64,000 nucleotides of DNA, from NCBI RefSeq assembly GCF_014205335.1, contig NZ_JACHNH010000001.1, positions 7,806,501 to 7,870,500 of the forward strand, read 5' to 3'. The notes beneath the pieces were generated by a model that did no database searches, had not been told where the DNA came from, and saw only the letters and a program-made list of their open reading frames with translations. This document shows, piece after piece, positions 46,320-54,589 of this stretch. The stretch's first letter is position 1. The number at the start of each line of letters is the position of its first letter. The translations under genes were made by a program, and so were the position numbers. This DNA is from Amorphoplanes digitatis. Its GTDB lineage: Bacteria > Actinomycetota > Actinomycetes > Mycobacteriales > Micromonosporaceae.

Positions 46320-47678
46320 TCAGGACAGGTGCGCCAGCAGGTCCTGCCGGGTGAGGACGCCGGCCGGCTTGCCGTCCACGAGCACCATCGCCGCGTCCGC
46401 GTTCTCCAGCAGCGCGACCGCCGCGCTCACCGGCTGTCCACCGCCGATCATCGGCAGCGGGTCGCCCATGTGCCGCTCGATCGTGTCGTGCAGGTGCGCC
46501 GCGCCGGTGAACAGCGCGTCCAGCAGGGCCTTCTCCGCGATCGAGCCGGCCACCTCGCCGGTGACGACGGGCGGCTCGGCCTTGAGCACCGGAAGCTGGC
46601 TGACGCCGTACTCGCGCATGTAGTCGATCGCGTCGCGGACCGTCTCGGTCGGGTGCACGTGGATCAGCGGGGGCATCGCGCCGCTCTTGGCGTCCAGCGC
46701 CGCCGCCACCGTCGCCTCGCCGTCGCCGGTGGTCAGGAAGCCGTAGCGGGCCATCCAGGTGTCGTTGAAGATCTTCGACAGGTAGCCGCGGCCGCCGTCG
46801 GGCAGCAGCACGACGATCACGTCGTCCGGGCCGGCCTTGCGGGCCACCTCCAGGGCCGCGACAACGGCCATGCCGCAGCTGCCGCCGACCAGCAGGCCCT
46901 CCTCGCGGGCCAGCCGGCGGGTCATCTCGAAGGAGTCCGAGTCGGACACCTCGATGACCTCGTCGCAGATGGTCCGGTCGTAGGTTTCGGGCCAGAAGTC
47001 CTCGCCGACGCCCTCGACCAGGTACGGCCGCCCGGTGCCGCCGGAGTAGACGGAGCCCTCGGGGTCGGCGCCGACGACCCGCACCTCGCCCTGCTCCTTG
47101 AGGTACCGGCCGACGCCGGTGATCGTGCCGCCGGTGCCGACGCCCGCGACGAAGTGGGTGATCCGGCCCTCGGTCTGCTTCCACAGCTCGGGGCCCGTCT
47201 CCTCGTAGTGCGAGCGCGGGTTCGCCGGGTTGCTGTACTGGTCCGGCTTCCAGGCGCCGGGAATGTCCCGGGCCAGCCGGTCCGAGACGTTGTAGTACGA
47301 GCGCGGGTCCTCGGGCGCCACCGCGGTCGGGCACACCACGACCTCCGCGCCGTAGGCCCGCAGCACGTTCTGCTTGTCCTCGCTGACCTTGTCAGGGCAG
47401 ACGAAGACGCACCTGTACCCGCGCAGCTGCGCGACGAGCGCCAGCCCGACACCGGTGTTGCCGCTGGTGGGCTCGACGATCGTGCCGCCCTCCCGGAGCA
47501 GCCCCGCCTTCTCGGCGTCCTCGATCATGCGCAGCGCGATGCGGTCCTTCACGGATCCGCCCGGGTTCATGTATTCGACCTTGGCAAGGACTGTCGCCGC
47601 TATGCCTTCGGTGACGTTGCGCAGCCGAACCAGGGGGGTGTCCCCGATGATGTCGACGACATTGTCGTAGTACCGCAC
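46320..47678 (-). CDS. cbs: Cystathionine beta-synthase with CBS-domain pair
   Basis: It condenses serine and homocysteine to cystathionine (PLP), the first step of reverse transsulfuration towards cysteine and hence mycothiol. 452 aa. The PLP lysine is in NPGGSVKDRIAL (about residue 44); EPTSGNTGVGLA and GVGTGGTITGVG bind the cofactor phosphate and substrate; LLPDGGRGYLSKIFND closes the catalytic part. Two CBS domains (about 330-450: VRDAIDYMREYGVSQLPVL and AVALLENADAAMVLVDGKPAGVLTRQDLL) suggest nucleotide or SAM control. The start is GTG 47678. The cbs-metB-mca neighbourhood resembles Rv1077-Rv1082 (from memory). Confidence 0.95.
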   Translation of the reverse strand: MRYYDNVVDIIGDTPLVRLRNVTEGIAATVLAKVEYMNPGGSVKDRIALRMIEDAEKAGLLREGGTIVEPTSGNTGVGLALVAQLRGYRCVFVCPDKVSEDKQNVLRAYGAEVVVCPTAVAPEDPRSYYNVSDRLARDIPGAWKPDQYSNPANPRSHYEETGPELWKQTEGRITHFVAGVGTGGTITGVGRYLKEQGEVRVVGADPEGSVYSGGTGRPYLVEGVGEDFWPETYDRTICDEVIEVSDSDSFEMTRRLAREEGLLVGGSCGMAVVAALEVARKAGPDDVIVVLLPDGGRGYLSKIFNDTWMARYGFLTTGDGEATVAAALDAKSGAMPPLIHVHPTETVRDAIDYMREYGVSQLPVLKAEPPVVTGEVAGSIAEKALLDALFTGAAHLHDTIERHMGDPLPMIGGGQPVSAAVALLENADAAMVLVDGKPAGVLTRQDLLAHLS

Positions 47679-47726
47679 GTCGCTGTGCCCTTCTGGGTGC
47701 TGACCTGTATCGCGTCAGCCTACGGC

Positions 47727-48083
47727 TCAGTCGACCACGGATCCGGGCAGGATCGCATCACGCTGTTTCTCCCACTCGAGGAAGCGCGTGGTCTCCGCGA
47801 GCACCGCGCCCGCCAGCCAAGTGATCATCACGGCGTCGTCGGCCAGCCCGAAAACGAACAGTGCCGCCTCGGGGACCAGGTCGACGGGCGAGACCACGTA
47901 CGCCGTCGCGGCGGCCATCATCGCCACCCGCATGCCGCCGTCGTACTGGCCCTTGGCGGTGGCCTTCACCATCCGGGGCAGCGCGGCAAACCGCTTGCCG
48001 ATCGACGGGCCGCCTCGGGCCCCGGACATGAGGGCCTTCGCCAGCGCCGTGAAGGCGGCGGTACGGTGCAGCTTCCTGGCCAT
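47727..48083 (-). CDS. YkvA-family (DUF1232) small membrane protein, 118 aa
   Basis: Recognised by the DUF1232 core VVSPVDLVPEAALFVFGLADDAVMITWLAGAVLAE (read in two parts at about residues 62-100): a conserved Y-x-x-S-P-x-D-L-x-P start of a membrane hairpin. The N-terminus is basic (MARKLHRTAAFTALAKAL). The function of the family is unknown. ATG 48083 is preferred because AAAGGGGA lies at a good distance; an upstream ATG in frame would add nine residues. It lies 48 bases before cbs and is probably co-transcribed with it. Confidence 0.85.
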   Translation of the reverse strand: MARKLHRTAAFTALAKALMSGARGGPSIGKRFAALPRMVKATAKGQYDGGMRVAMMAAATAYVVSPVDLVPEAALFVFGLADDAVMITWLAGAVLAETTRFLEWEKQRDAILPGSVVD

Positions 48084-48260
48084 GTCGTCCCCTTTCGCTA
48101 ATACCAGCATGACGACCACGCGCCAGACATACCCGCTCGGCGCGGGGTTCAGACGGTTGTCGCATGTGCGCGTTAGCCTCGAAGGCCCCACCATCGTCGG
48201 CGGCCGGGCCTCACACCCGGCTGACGGGTAGTTCCCCACCGAGCGAGAGCGAGGGACAGC

Positions 48261-49373
48261 GTGGCTCAGGTGCGCAGTTGGACGGAGGCGGACCGGCGGC
48301 GGCTCCGGCAGGCCGGCCGAATCGCGGGCGCCGTCACCGGCGCCGCCGCGGGCCTCACGCTCCTGTCGGCCGGCGTGCTGCTGCGGCAGGCCGCGGGCGT
48401 CCGCAAGGTCATTCCGATGGCCGAGGCTCCCCCGCCGCGCGGCGACGGCCTCTACGGCCCCAAGTTCCCCGGCCGCCCGCTGAGCATGGTCATCCTCGGC
48501 GACTCCTCCGCGGCCGGATACGGCGTGCACCGCCCGCGGGAGACACCCGGCGCGCTGCTGGCCACCGGCGTCTCCCGGCGGCTGCGCCGGCCGGTCCGGC
48601 TGCACCGGCTCGCCGTGGTCGGCTCGATGTCGTCCGGCCTGCCCTATCAGGTGGACGCCGCCCTGGAATACGAGCCGGAGATCGCCGTCATCCTGGTCGG
48701 CGGCAACGACGTCACCCACTTCTCGGCGCGCACGGCGGCCGTCCGCCACCTCAGCGACACCGTCCGCCGGCTGCGCGCCGTCGGCTGCCGAGTGGTCGTC
48801 GGCACCTGCCCCGACATCGGCGCGATCCAGCCGATCAAGCCGCCGCTGCGCTGGCTGGCCCGCCGGTGGAGCCGGCAGCTGGCGGCCGCGCAGACCGTCG
48901 CGGTGGTCGAGGCCGGCGGCCGGACGGTGTCCATCGGCGACCTGCTCGGCCCGGCGTTCGAGGCCGACCCGGTCCGGATGTTCGGCTCGGACCGCTTCCA
49001 CCCCTCGGTCGAGGGTTACGCGCGGGCGGCCGCGGTCATGATGCCGACCCTGATGGCGACCCTCGGCGAGGACGACCGGGCGCCGGCCGCCGGGCCCGAC
49101 GGCGTGCGCAGCCTGCCCCAGGCGGCACACGAGGCGGTCCGCGCGGCGGGCACCGAGGTCAGCGCGGTCAAGGTCGACGGCCACGAGCGCGGTCCCGCCG
49201 GGCGCTGGGCGCTGCTGCGCCGGCACCCCTGGTTCGGCGAGCCCCGCCTGCGGTTCGGCCACCGCACGACCCGGCCGGCCACGGAGAAGGGGCGTGTTGT
49301 GAGCGCGTCCGGCCGGTCGGCCGCGGGCGCCGTAGGGTGGACACCTGAGGATCATCCAGCAGCCGTCGACTGA
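48261..49373 (+). CDS. SGNH/GDSL-hydrolase family protein, 370 aa
   Basis: An N-terminal membrane anchor or signal region (AGRIAGAVTGAAAGLTLLSAGVLL) is followed by an SGNH esterase fold. Block I with the nucleophile is MVILGDSSAAGYGV (about residue 81), block III is VGGNDVTH, and block V with Asp and His is GSDRFHPSVEGYAR. The C-terminal 100 residues are not part of the fold. Likely a cell-envelope acyl esterase; the substrate is unknown. M. tuberculosis Rv1075c, next to the thiolase fadA3, is the likely counterpart (from memory), and here too a thiolase is close. GTG 48261 has GAGGGAC upstream. Confidence 0.9.
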   Translation: MAQVRSWTEADRRRLRQAGRIAGAVTGAAAGLTLLSAGVLLRQAAGVRKVIPMAEAPPPRGDGLYGPKFPGRPLSMVILGDSSAAGYGVHRPRETPGALLATGVSRRLRRPVRLHRLAVVGSMSSGLPYQVDAALEYEPEIAVILVGGNDVTHFSARTAAVRHLSDTVRRLRAVGCRVVVGTCPDIGAIQPIKPPLRWLARRWSRQLAAAQTVAVVEAGGRTVSIGDLLGPAFEADPVRMFGSDRFHPSVEGYARAAAVMMPTLMATLGEDDRAPAAGPDGVRSLPQAAHEAVRAAGTEVSAVKVDGHERGPAGRWALLRRHPWFGEPRLRFGHRTTRPATEKGRVVSASGRSAAGAVGWTPEDHPAAVD

Positions 49374-49400
49374 CGGGTTCTACTGCGGCAGGGAGGCGAC

Positions 49401-50207
49401 ATGGCGGGCCTGGCGGGACGGATCGGCAGAGCGACGGCGGCCACGCTGTTCGCCGGGGCCGTCGGGGGTGTCGCGCTGCTGGCGGGCGAGGCGATCGCGG
49501 CCCGCACCCGGCGATACGCCAAGCCGACAATGGGCCTGGCCCTGCGCACCTCGATGGGCCCGTCGGCGGCGCCCCCGCTGCGGCTCGTGCTGCTCGGCGA
49601 CGCGGCCGCGGTCGGTGTCGGCGTGGAGTGGCTGTCGGAGACCGTCGGCGGCCAGCTCGCCCGGCTGCTCGCCGAGGGCACCCCCGAGGCCGGCCAGCGG
49701 CACGTGCTGCTCTCCAGCGTCGGCGTGGCCGGCTCCCGTTCGGCCGACCTGGCCACCCAGGTGGCCCGGGCCCTGCTGGGCGAGCGCCCCGACGTGGCCG
49801 TGGTGCTGATCGGCGCGAACGACGCGACCGGCCTGCACAGCCCGGAGGAGTCCGCTTCGCACCTCGGCGACGCCGTGCGCCGCCTGCGCGACGCCGGTGT
49901 CCAGGTCGTCGTCGGCACCTGCCCCGACCTGGGCGCGGTCCGCTCGATCGCGCCGCCGCTGCGCCAGATCACGGGCTGGGTTGGCCGCCGCGTCGCCCGG
50001 GCGCAGGGCGCCGCCGTGACCGCCGCGGGAGGCGTCGTGGTCGACCTCGCCGGCGAGACCGGCGCGGTGTTCCGGGCGGACGCGGGAACCCTCTGCTACG
50101 ACGGCTTCCACCCGTCCGCGGACGGCTACCGGGTGTGGGCGCACGCCCTCCTCCCGGCGGTGCTGGACGCGGCCCAGGCCGCGGGTCGCCGCACCTCACT
50201 CGAATAA
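49401..50207 (+). CDS. SGNH-fold paralogue lacking the catalytic serine, 268 aa
   Basis: Same layout as the preceding gene: N-terminal hydrophobic segment (ATLFAGAVGGVALLAGEAIAA), SGNH fold and similar blocks (VVLIGANDATG; YDGFHPSADGYRVW). Block I, however, reads LVLLGDAAAVGVG where the neighbour has ILGDSSAAGYG, so the nucleophile Ser is Ala. The Asp and His are kept. This suggests a non-catalytic partner or binding protein, or a nucleophile elsewhere. ATG 49401 has GGGAGG five bases before it, and the gap to the active paralogue is 27 bases, so the pair is probably one operon, with the thiolase next. Confidence 0.87.
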   Translation: MAGLAGRIGRATAATLFAGAVGGVALLAGEAIAARTRRYAKPTMGLALRTSMGPSAAPPLRLVLLGDAAAVGVGVEWLSETVGGQLARLLAEGTPEAGQRHVLLSSVGVAGSRSADLATQVARALLGERPDVAVVLIGANDATGLHSPEESASHLGDAVRRLRDAGVQVVVGTCPDLGAVRSIAPPLRQITGWVGRRVARAQGAAVTAAGGVVVDLAGETGAVFRADAGTLCYDGFHPSADGYRVWAHALLPAVLDAAQAAGRRTSLE

Positions 50208-50274
50208 ATCAGACATTTCGGTGTGACGAAGTAACGCTTCCCCGTCAAGTTACCGGCGCGTTAACGTTGGTCGC

Positions 50275-51519
50275 ATGCCGGAAGCTGTCATCGTCGCCAC
50301 CGCCCGCTCCCCCATCGGTCGCGCCTTCAAGGGTTCGCTGAAGGACCTGCGCCCCGACGATCTCGCCGCCACGATCGTCGACGCCGCGCTGAACAAGGTG
50401 CCGCAGCTCGACCGCACCCTGATCGAGGATCTCTACCTCGGCTGCGGCCTGCCGGGCGGCGAGCAGGGCTTCAACATGGCCCGCGTGGTCGCCACCCTGC
50501 TCGGACTTGACGGCCTGCCGGGCGCCACCGTGACGCGGTACTGCTCCTCGTCGCTACAGACCACCCGGATGGCCTTCCACGCGATCAAGGCCGGCGAGGG
50601 CGACATCTTCGTCTCGGCCGGTGTCGAGACCGTCTCCCGCTTCGCCCGGGGCAACTCCGACAGCCTCCCGCCCGAGGCGCAGGCCCTGGTCGGCGGCGGC
50701 TGGGAGAACCCGAAGTTCGCCGACGCCCGCGTCCGCAACACGGAGGCGGCCAAGAACGGCGGCGTCTGGCACGACCCCCGCGAGGACGGCCTGCTCCCGG
50801 ACATCTACCTGGGCATGGGCTACACGGCGGAGAACCTGGCGCAGGCGTACGACGTGAGCCGCGCGGACATGGACGAGTTCGGCGTCCGCAGCCAGAACCT
50901 GGCGGAGAAGGCGATCGCGGACGGCTTCTGGGAGCGCGAGATCACCCCCGTCACCACCCCGGACGGCAAGATCGTCTCGGCCGACGACGGCCCGCGCCCG
51001 GGCGTGACGATGGAGGCGGTGACGGGCCTGAAGCCGGTCTTCCGCCCGGACGGCCGCATCACGGCCGGCAACTGCTGCCCCCTGAACGACGGCGCGGCCG
51101 CCGTGGTCATCATGAGCGACACCAAGGCCCGCGAGCTGGGCATCACCCCGCTGGCCCGGGTCGTCTCCACCGGCGTGACCGCCCTTTCGCCGGAGATCAT
51201 GGGCCTCGGCCCGGTAGAGGCGTCGCGCCAGGCACTCAAGCGCGCCGGCATGACCATCGACGACGTCGACCTGGTCGAGATCAACGAGGCCTTCGCGGCC
51301 CAGGTCATCCCCTCCTACCGGGAGCTGGGCATCCCGCTGGACAAGCTGAACGTGAACGGCGGCGCGATCGCGGTCGGCCACCCGTTCGGCATGACCGGCG
51401 CCCGGATCACCGGAACGCTGCTGAACTCGCTGGAGTGGCACGACAAGAGCATCGGCCTCGAGACGATGTGCGTCGGCGGCGGCCAGGGCATGGCGATGGT
51501 GCTCGAACGGCTCAGCTGA
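50275..51519 (+). CDS. Thiolase (acetyl-CoA C-acyltransferase), 414 aa
   Basis: It cleaves 3-ketoacyl-CoA with CoA, or condenses two acyl-CoAs. Catalytic residues are readable: nucleophile Cys in VTRYCSSSLQTTR (about residue 90), His in GGAIAVGHPFGMTGARI, and Cys in METMCVGGGQGMAMV (the last written LETMCVGGGQG here). NGGAIAVGHP and EINEAFAAQ fit degradative FadA-type enzymes. With the acyl-CoA dehydrogenase at 9-10 kb it could serve beta-oxidation, but the two are not linked. The start is ATG 50275; the spacer has no obvious ribosome site but several GTTAC/GTAAC-like words that might be an operator. Confidence 0.94.
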   Translation: MPEAVIVATARSPIGRAFKGSLKDLRPDDLAATIVDAALNKVPQLDRTLIEDLYLGCGLPGGEQGFNMARVVATLLGLDGLPGATVTRYCSSSLQTTRMAFHAIKAGEGDIFVSAGVETVSRFARGNSDSLPPEAQALVGGGWENPKFADARVRNTEAAKNGGVWHDPREDGLLPDIYLGMGYTAENLAQAYDVSRADMDEFGVRSQNLAEKAIADGFWEREITPVTTPDGKIVSADDGPRPGVTMEAVTGLKPVFRPDGRITAGNCCPLNDGAAAVVIMSDTKARELGITPLARVVSTGVTALSPEIMGLGPVEASRQALKRAGMTIDDVDLVEINEAFAAQVIPSYRELGIPLDKLNVNGGAIAVGHPFGMTGARITGTLLNSLEWHDKSIGLETMCVGGGQGMAMVLERLS

Positions 51520-51534
51520 CGCTCTCTCAATCCC

Positions 51535-51575
51535 CCGCCGGGTTCGACTGCCTTTGACGGCGTCGGGCCCGGCGG
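51535..51575 (+). terminator. Weak hairpin after the thiolase gene
   Basis: CCGCCGGG (51535-51542) pairs with CCCGGCGG (51568-51575) around a 25-base loop, followed by ATTTCATTTCC. It lies between convergent genes. Confidence 0.4.
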
Positions 51576-51593
51576 ATTTCATTTCCGCCCCGC

Positions 51594-51905
51594 TCAGAGG
51601 CTCGCGCGGGTCGTGGAGATCGCCTCGGCGGCCTCGGCCAGCGTCTCGTCCGGCGGGCCGGCCGCCAGCAGGTCGTCGGCCATGACCCGGACCTGGTCCG
51701 CGAGGATGGTGTCCGCCAGGCGCGGCACCGGCCGCTGCCGGCGGTTCTCCGCGGCGGCCCCGAGATCGGCGAGTCGCTGCACCAGGCCGTGCAGGAGGTC
51801 TCCGCGGGTGCACCCGGCGGTGCCCGCGGCCGCGCCCCAGCGTGCCGCCTCCCAGTGACTCACCTGGGCCAGCAGGCGCTGCACCGCCGCTTGGAAGTCG
51901 TCCAC
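51594..51905 (-). CDS. Hypothetical helical protein, 103 aa
   Basis: I do not recognise a family. It is a short, all-helical, Ala/Leu/Asp-rich protein (VQRLLAQVSHWEAARW, LVQRLADLGAAAEN, RVMADDLLAAG) without membrane segments. The pattern QVSHWEAARWG at the N-terminus and the final acidic helix suggest a small helical bundle that could bind a partner. GTG 51905 is chosen over the TTG just before it; AGGG lies seven bases upstream of the TTG. It shares its strand with the Bax inhibitor gene upstream, but a strong terminator stands between them. Confidence 0.65.
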   Translation of the reverse strand: MDDFQAAVQRLLAQVSHWEAARWGAAAGTAGCTRGDLLHGLVQRLADLGAAAENRRQRPVPRLADTILADQVRVMADDLLAAGPPDETLAEAAEAISTTRASL

Positions 51906-51934
51906 CAACGGACCCTATCCGCGCGCAGAAAAGG

Positions 51935-51973
51935 GGCAGCGCCCGGGCCGTGGGGAGACGGCCGGGCGCTGCC
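51935..51973 (-). terminator. Intrinsic terminator after the Bax inhibitor-1 gene
   Basis: Bases 51935-51946 pair perfectly with 51962-51973; the stem is extended inwards by further G/C pairs. Read on the minus strand it is followed by CCTTTTCTG, a usable T run. It lies 24 bases past the stop. Confidence 0.82.
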
Positions 51974-51997
51974 GGGTCAGACGCGTGTTCGCGACGG

Positions 51998-52825
51998 TCA
52001 GTCGTCGCCTTGCAGGAAGCTCAGCAGGCGCAGGATCTCGATGTACAGCCAGATCAGGCTGACCAGGATGCCGAACGCGGCCGTCCACGAGTAGCGCTGA
52101 GGCAGGCCCATGCGGACGCCCTCCTCGACCTCGTGGAAGCTGAGGATGAAGCTGAGCGACGCCACGACGATGCAGACCAGGCTGAAGCCGATGCCGAGCG
52201 CACCGGCGCTGCGCAGCCCCGTCGTCACGCCGAAGAGGGACAGGACGAAGTTGATGAGCATGACCGCGAAGAGGCCCGCCATCACCGCGATCATGCCGCG
52301 CCGGAACTTCGGGGTGGCCCGGATCGCCTTGACCTTGTACAAAGCGGCCATCACGAAGAAGACGCCGAAGGTGGCGATCACCGCCTGGAGCACGATGCCG
52401 TCGTAGAACGACTCGAACATCTTGCTGACCAGGCCGACGAACGCGCCCTCGACCACCGCGTACGCGATGACCAGCGCCGGGTTCGCCACCCGGGAGAACG
52501 AGATGATCAGGCCAAGGACCAGCCCCACCATCGCCGCGCCGATCCAGGCCGGCCCGAGCAGCGAGTCCGGGACCAGGTTCCAGGCCGCCACGGCGGAGAC
52601 GCCGGTGATGCCGAGCAGCATCACGGTCTTCACCACGACGTCGTCGACGGTCATGGGCAGTACGGCCGGCGGCGCCGCCGGGAATCCCTCGGCCGACGGG
52701 TACGGCTGACCGTAACCCGGCTGACCGGCGGCCGGTCCGTACGGTCCGGCCGGGTTGTAGCCGGCCGACCGCTCGCGCTCGGCCGCTTCGCCGAGGCGCG
52801 AGAGCACCGGGTTTGAAGTCTTCAC
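51998..52825 (-). CDS. Bax inhibitor-1/YccA family membrane protein, 275 aa
   Basis: A polytopic inner-membrane protein with about seven helices after a Gly/Pro/Tyr-rich cytoplasmic N-terminus (YNPAGPYGPAAGQPGYGQPYPS). The family signature is seen in AYAVVEGAFVGLVSKMFESFYDGIVLQAV, written here in two parts, and in the C-terminal IWLYIEILRLLSFLQGDD end. Related proteins act as pH-sensitive calcium leak channels or interact with FtsH; the role in this organism is unknown. GTG 52825 has an AAAGGGAGG site about nine bases upstream. Confidence 0.93.
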   Translation of the reverse strand: MKTSNPVLSRLGEAAERERSAGYNPAGPYGPAAGQPGYGQPYPSAEGFPAAPPAVLPMTVDDVVVKTVMLLGITGVSAVAAWNLVPDSLLGPAWIGAAMVGLVLGLIISFSRVANPALVIAYAVVEGAFVGLVSKMFESFYDGIVLQAVIATFGVFFVMAALYKVKAIRATPKFRRGMIAVMAGLFAVMLINFVLSLFGVTTGLRSAGALGIGFSLVCIVVASLSFILSFHEVEEGVRMGLPQRYSWTAAFGILVSLIWLYIEILRLLSFLQGDD

Positions 52826-52956
52826 TGTGTCCAGCCTCCCTTTGAGGTTGAGGCACGTAGGGGCGTGCTCTTCCAGGGTAAGCGCTTCAGCGACCCGATG
52901 GCGTCCGTGATCGCTGTGAGCAGCCTGAAAACATGAACTGACCGCGGCGATGAGCG

Positions 52957-53038
52957 TGCCCGGGGCGGGTCTCGAACCCGCACGCCTTTTGGGCAGCCGC
53001 TTTTAAGGCGGCCGTGTCTGCCGTTCCACCACCCGGGC
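52957..53038 (-). tRNA. bldA: tRNA-Leu, anticodon UAA (bldA type), 82 nt
   Basis: Read on the minus strand from 53038. The acceptor stem GCCCGGG/CCCGGGC is perfect; the anticodon arm is GCCGC-CTTAAAA-GCGGC with TAA at loop positions 3-5; there is a long class II variable arm (TGCCCAAAAGGCG); the T arm is GCGGG-TTCGAGA-CCCGC; the discriminator is A. No CCA is encoded. It reads UUA codons, which are very rare in such genomes. In Streptomyces this tRNA (bldA) times development and antibiotic synthesis. In the window only the IS630 transposase gene was seen to use TTA. Confidence 0.97.
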
Positions 53039-53107
53039 GGGATGCTCTGCTGCTCACCGTAGCCGGTGCGGTCAGCCCGGCAGAACGCCGGACTCCTGCC
53101 GACTCGC

Positions 53108-54463
53108 TCAGCGGGTGCCGGCCCCCACCGGCTCCGCCGCGCGGCCGTCGCCCAGCGGCGGCGTCACGTGGGTGAACTCCTCGCGGGGCGCGTGGAGCTG
53201 GCCCAGCGAGATGACCTCGCGCTTGAGCACGAACGCCAGCGTCCAGTCGGCCAGCACGCGCACCTTGCGGTTGAACGACGGGATGCGGCTCATGTGATAG
53301 GTGCGGTGCATGAGCCAGGCCGGGAAGCCCTTGAGCTTGATGCCGTAGATCTTCGCGACGCCCTTGTAGAGGCCGAGGCTGGCGACGCTGCCCGCGTACT
53401 TGTGCTTGTAGTCCTTGGGGGTTGCCCCGATGACCACGGCGCGGATGTTGTCGGCCAGCCGCGACGCCTGCCGGACCGCGTGCTGCGCGCTCGGCGAGCA
53501 CCAGGCGCCCGGGTTGGCCAGGTCGGGGACCTGTGCGCAGTCGCCCGCGCTCCACGCGCCGTCGAGGACCGTGTCGCCGTCCACGATCTGGAGCGTCGGC
53601 AGGCAGGTCAGGTGCCCGCGGGGGCCGCGCGGCAGGTCGGTGTTGTCGAGCATCGGCGACGGCTTGACGCCGGCCGTCCACACCAGGGTCTCGGCGCGGA
53701 ACGTGTCGCCGTCGGACAGCTTGATCAGGCCGCCGGCGCACGACTCCAGCCGGGTGTCCAGGCGCAGGTCGATGCCGCGCCGGTCGAGCTGCCGGGCCGC
53801 GTAGGCGCCCATGTCGGGTCCGACCTCGGGCAGGATCCGGTTGGTCGCCTCGACCAGGACGAAGCGGACCTCGTCCCGGCGCAGCTCGGGGTAGTACTTC
53901 AGGGCGTCGCGGACGACGTCCTCCATCTCGGCCAGCGCCTCGATGCCCGCGTAGCCGCCGCCGACGAAGACGAAGGTCAGCGACGCCCGGCGCACCTCGG
54001 GGTCCGGGGTGACCGCGGCGATGTCGAGCCGGTCGAGGATGTGGTTGCGCAGGTAGATGGCCTCGCCGATGGTCTTGAAGCCGATGCCGTTCTCCCGCAG
54101 GCCGGGGATCGGCAGGGTGCGCGACACTGAGCCCGGCGCGACGATGACGTGGTCGTAGGCGATCTCCTTGACCGGGCCCTCGATCGGCTGGACGGTGACC
54201 GTCTTCCGGGCGTGCTCGATCCGGGTGACCTCGCCGGACACGATCCGGCAGCGCTTGAGCTCGCGGCGCAGCGGCACCACCGAGTGGCGCGGGGAGATGT
54301 TGCCCGCGGCGGCCTCCGGCAGGAACGGCTGGTAGGTCATGTGCGGCTGAGGGTCGATGACGATCACTTCGGCCTGGCGCGCGCTGAGCTTCCTCGACAG
54401 GCGCAGTGCGGCGTAGAGCCCCACGTGACCTGCCCCGACGACGACGATCCGCTGCGGTTTCAC
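53108..54463 (-). CDS. ndh: Type II NADH dehydrogenase (NAD(P)/FAD oxidoreductase)
   Basis: A membrane-bound, non-pumping NADH:quinone oxidoreductase. 451 aa with two Rossmann motifs: IVVVGAGHVGLYAALRLS (FAD) and FVFVGGGYAGIEALAE (NADH). TYQPFLPEAAAGNISPRHSVVPLR, WTAGVKPSP and GAWSAGDCAQVPD are typical, and QHAVRQASRLADNI with the amphipathic C-terminal region gives the quinone and membrane side. GTG 54463 is chosen because AGGAGA lies eight bases upstream; 28 residues further upstream in frame lack the fold. Other family members are sulfide:quinone oxidoreductases, but no redox cysteines of that type were noticed. Confidence 0.92.
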   Translation of the reverse strand: MKPQRIVVVGAGHVGLYAALRLSRKLSARQAEVIVIDPQPHMTYQPFLPEAAAGNISPRHSVVPLRRELKRCRIVSGEVTRIEHARKTVTVQPIEGPVKEIAYDHVIVAPGSVSRTLPIPGLRENGIGFKTIGEAIYLRNHILDRLDIAAVTPDPEVRRASLTFVFVGGGYAGIEALAEMEDVVRDALKYYPELRRDEVRFVLVEATNRILPEVGPDMGAYAARQLDRRGIDLRLDTRLESCAGGLIKLSDGDTFRAETLVWTAGVKPSPMLDNTDLPRGPRGHLTCLPTLQIVDGDTVLDGAWSAGDCAQVPDLANPGAWCSPSAQHAVRQASRLADNIRAVVIGATPKDYKHKYAGSVASLGLYKGVAKIYGIKLKGFPAWLMHRTYHMSRIPSFNRKVRVLADWTLAFVLKREVISLGQLHAPREEFTHVTPPLGDGRAAEPVGAGTR

Positions 54464-54589
54464 GGACCCATTCTCCTGCTTACGGCGCTCCAACGCCTCG
54501 CGCTGTGACCAATGACAAACCCGCCGGTCAAGTGCCGTAACAAACAAGTTTCGGTTTCATTTCACTGTGAACTAAGGGTTGCCTAATGA

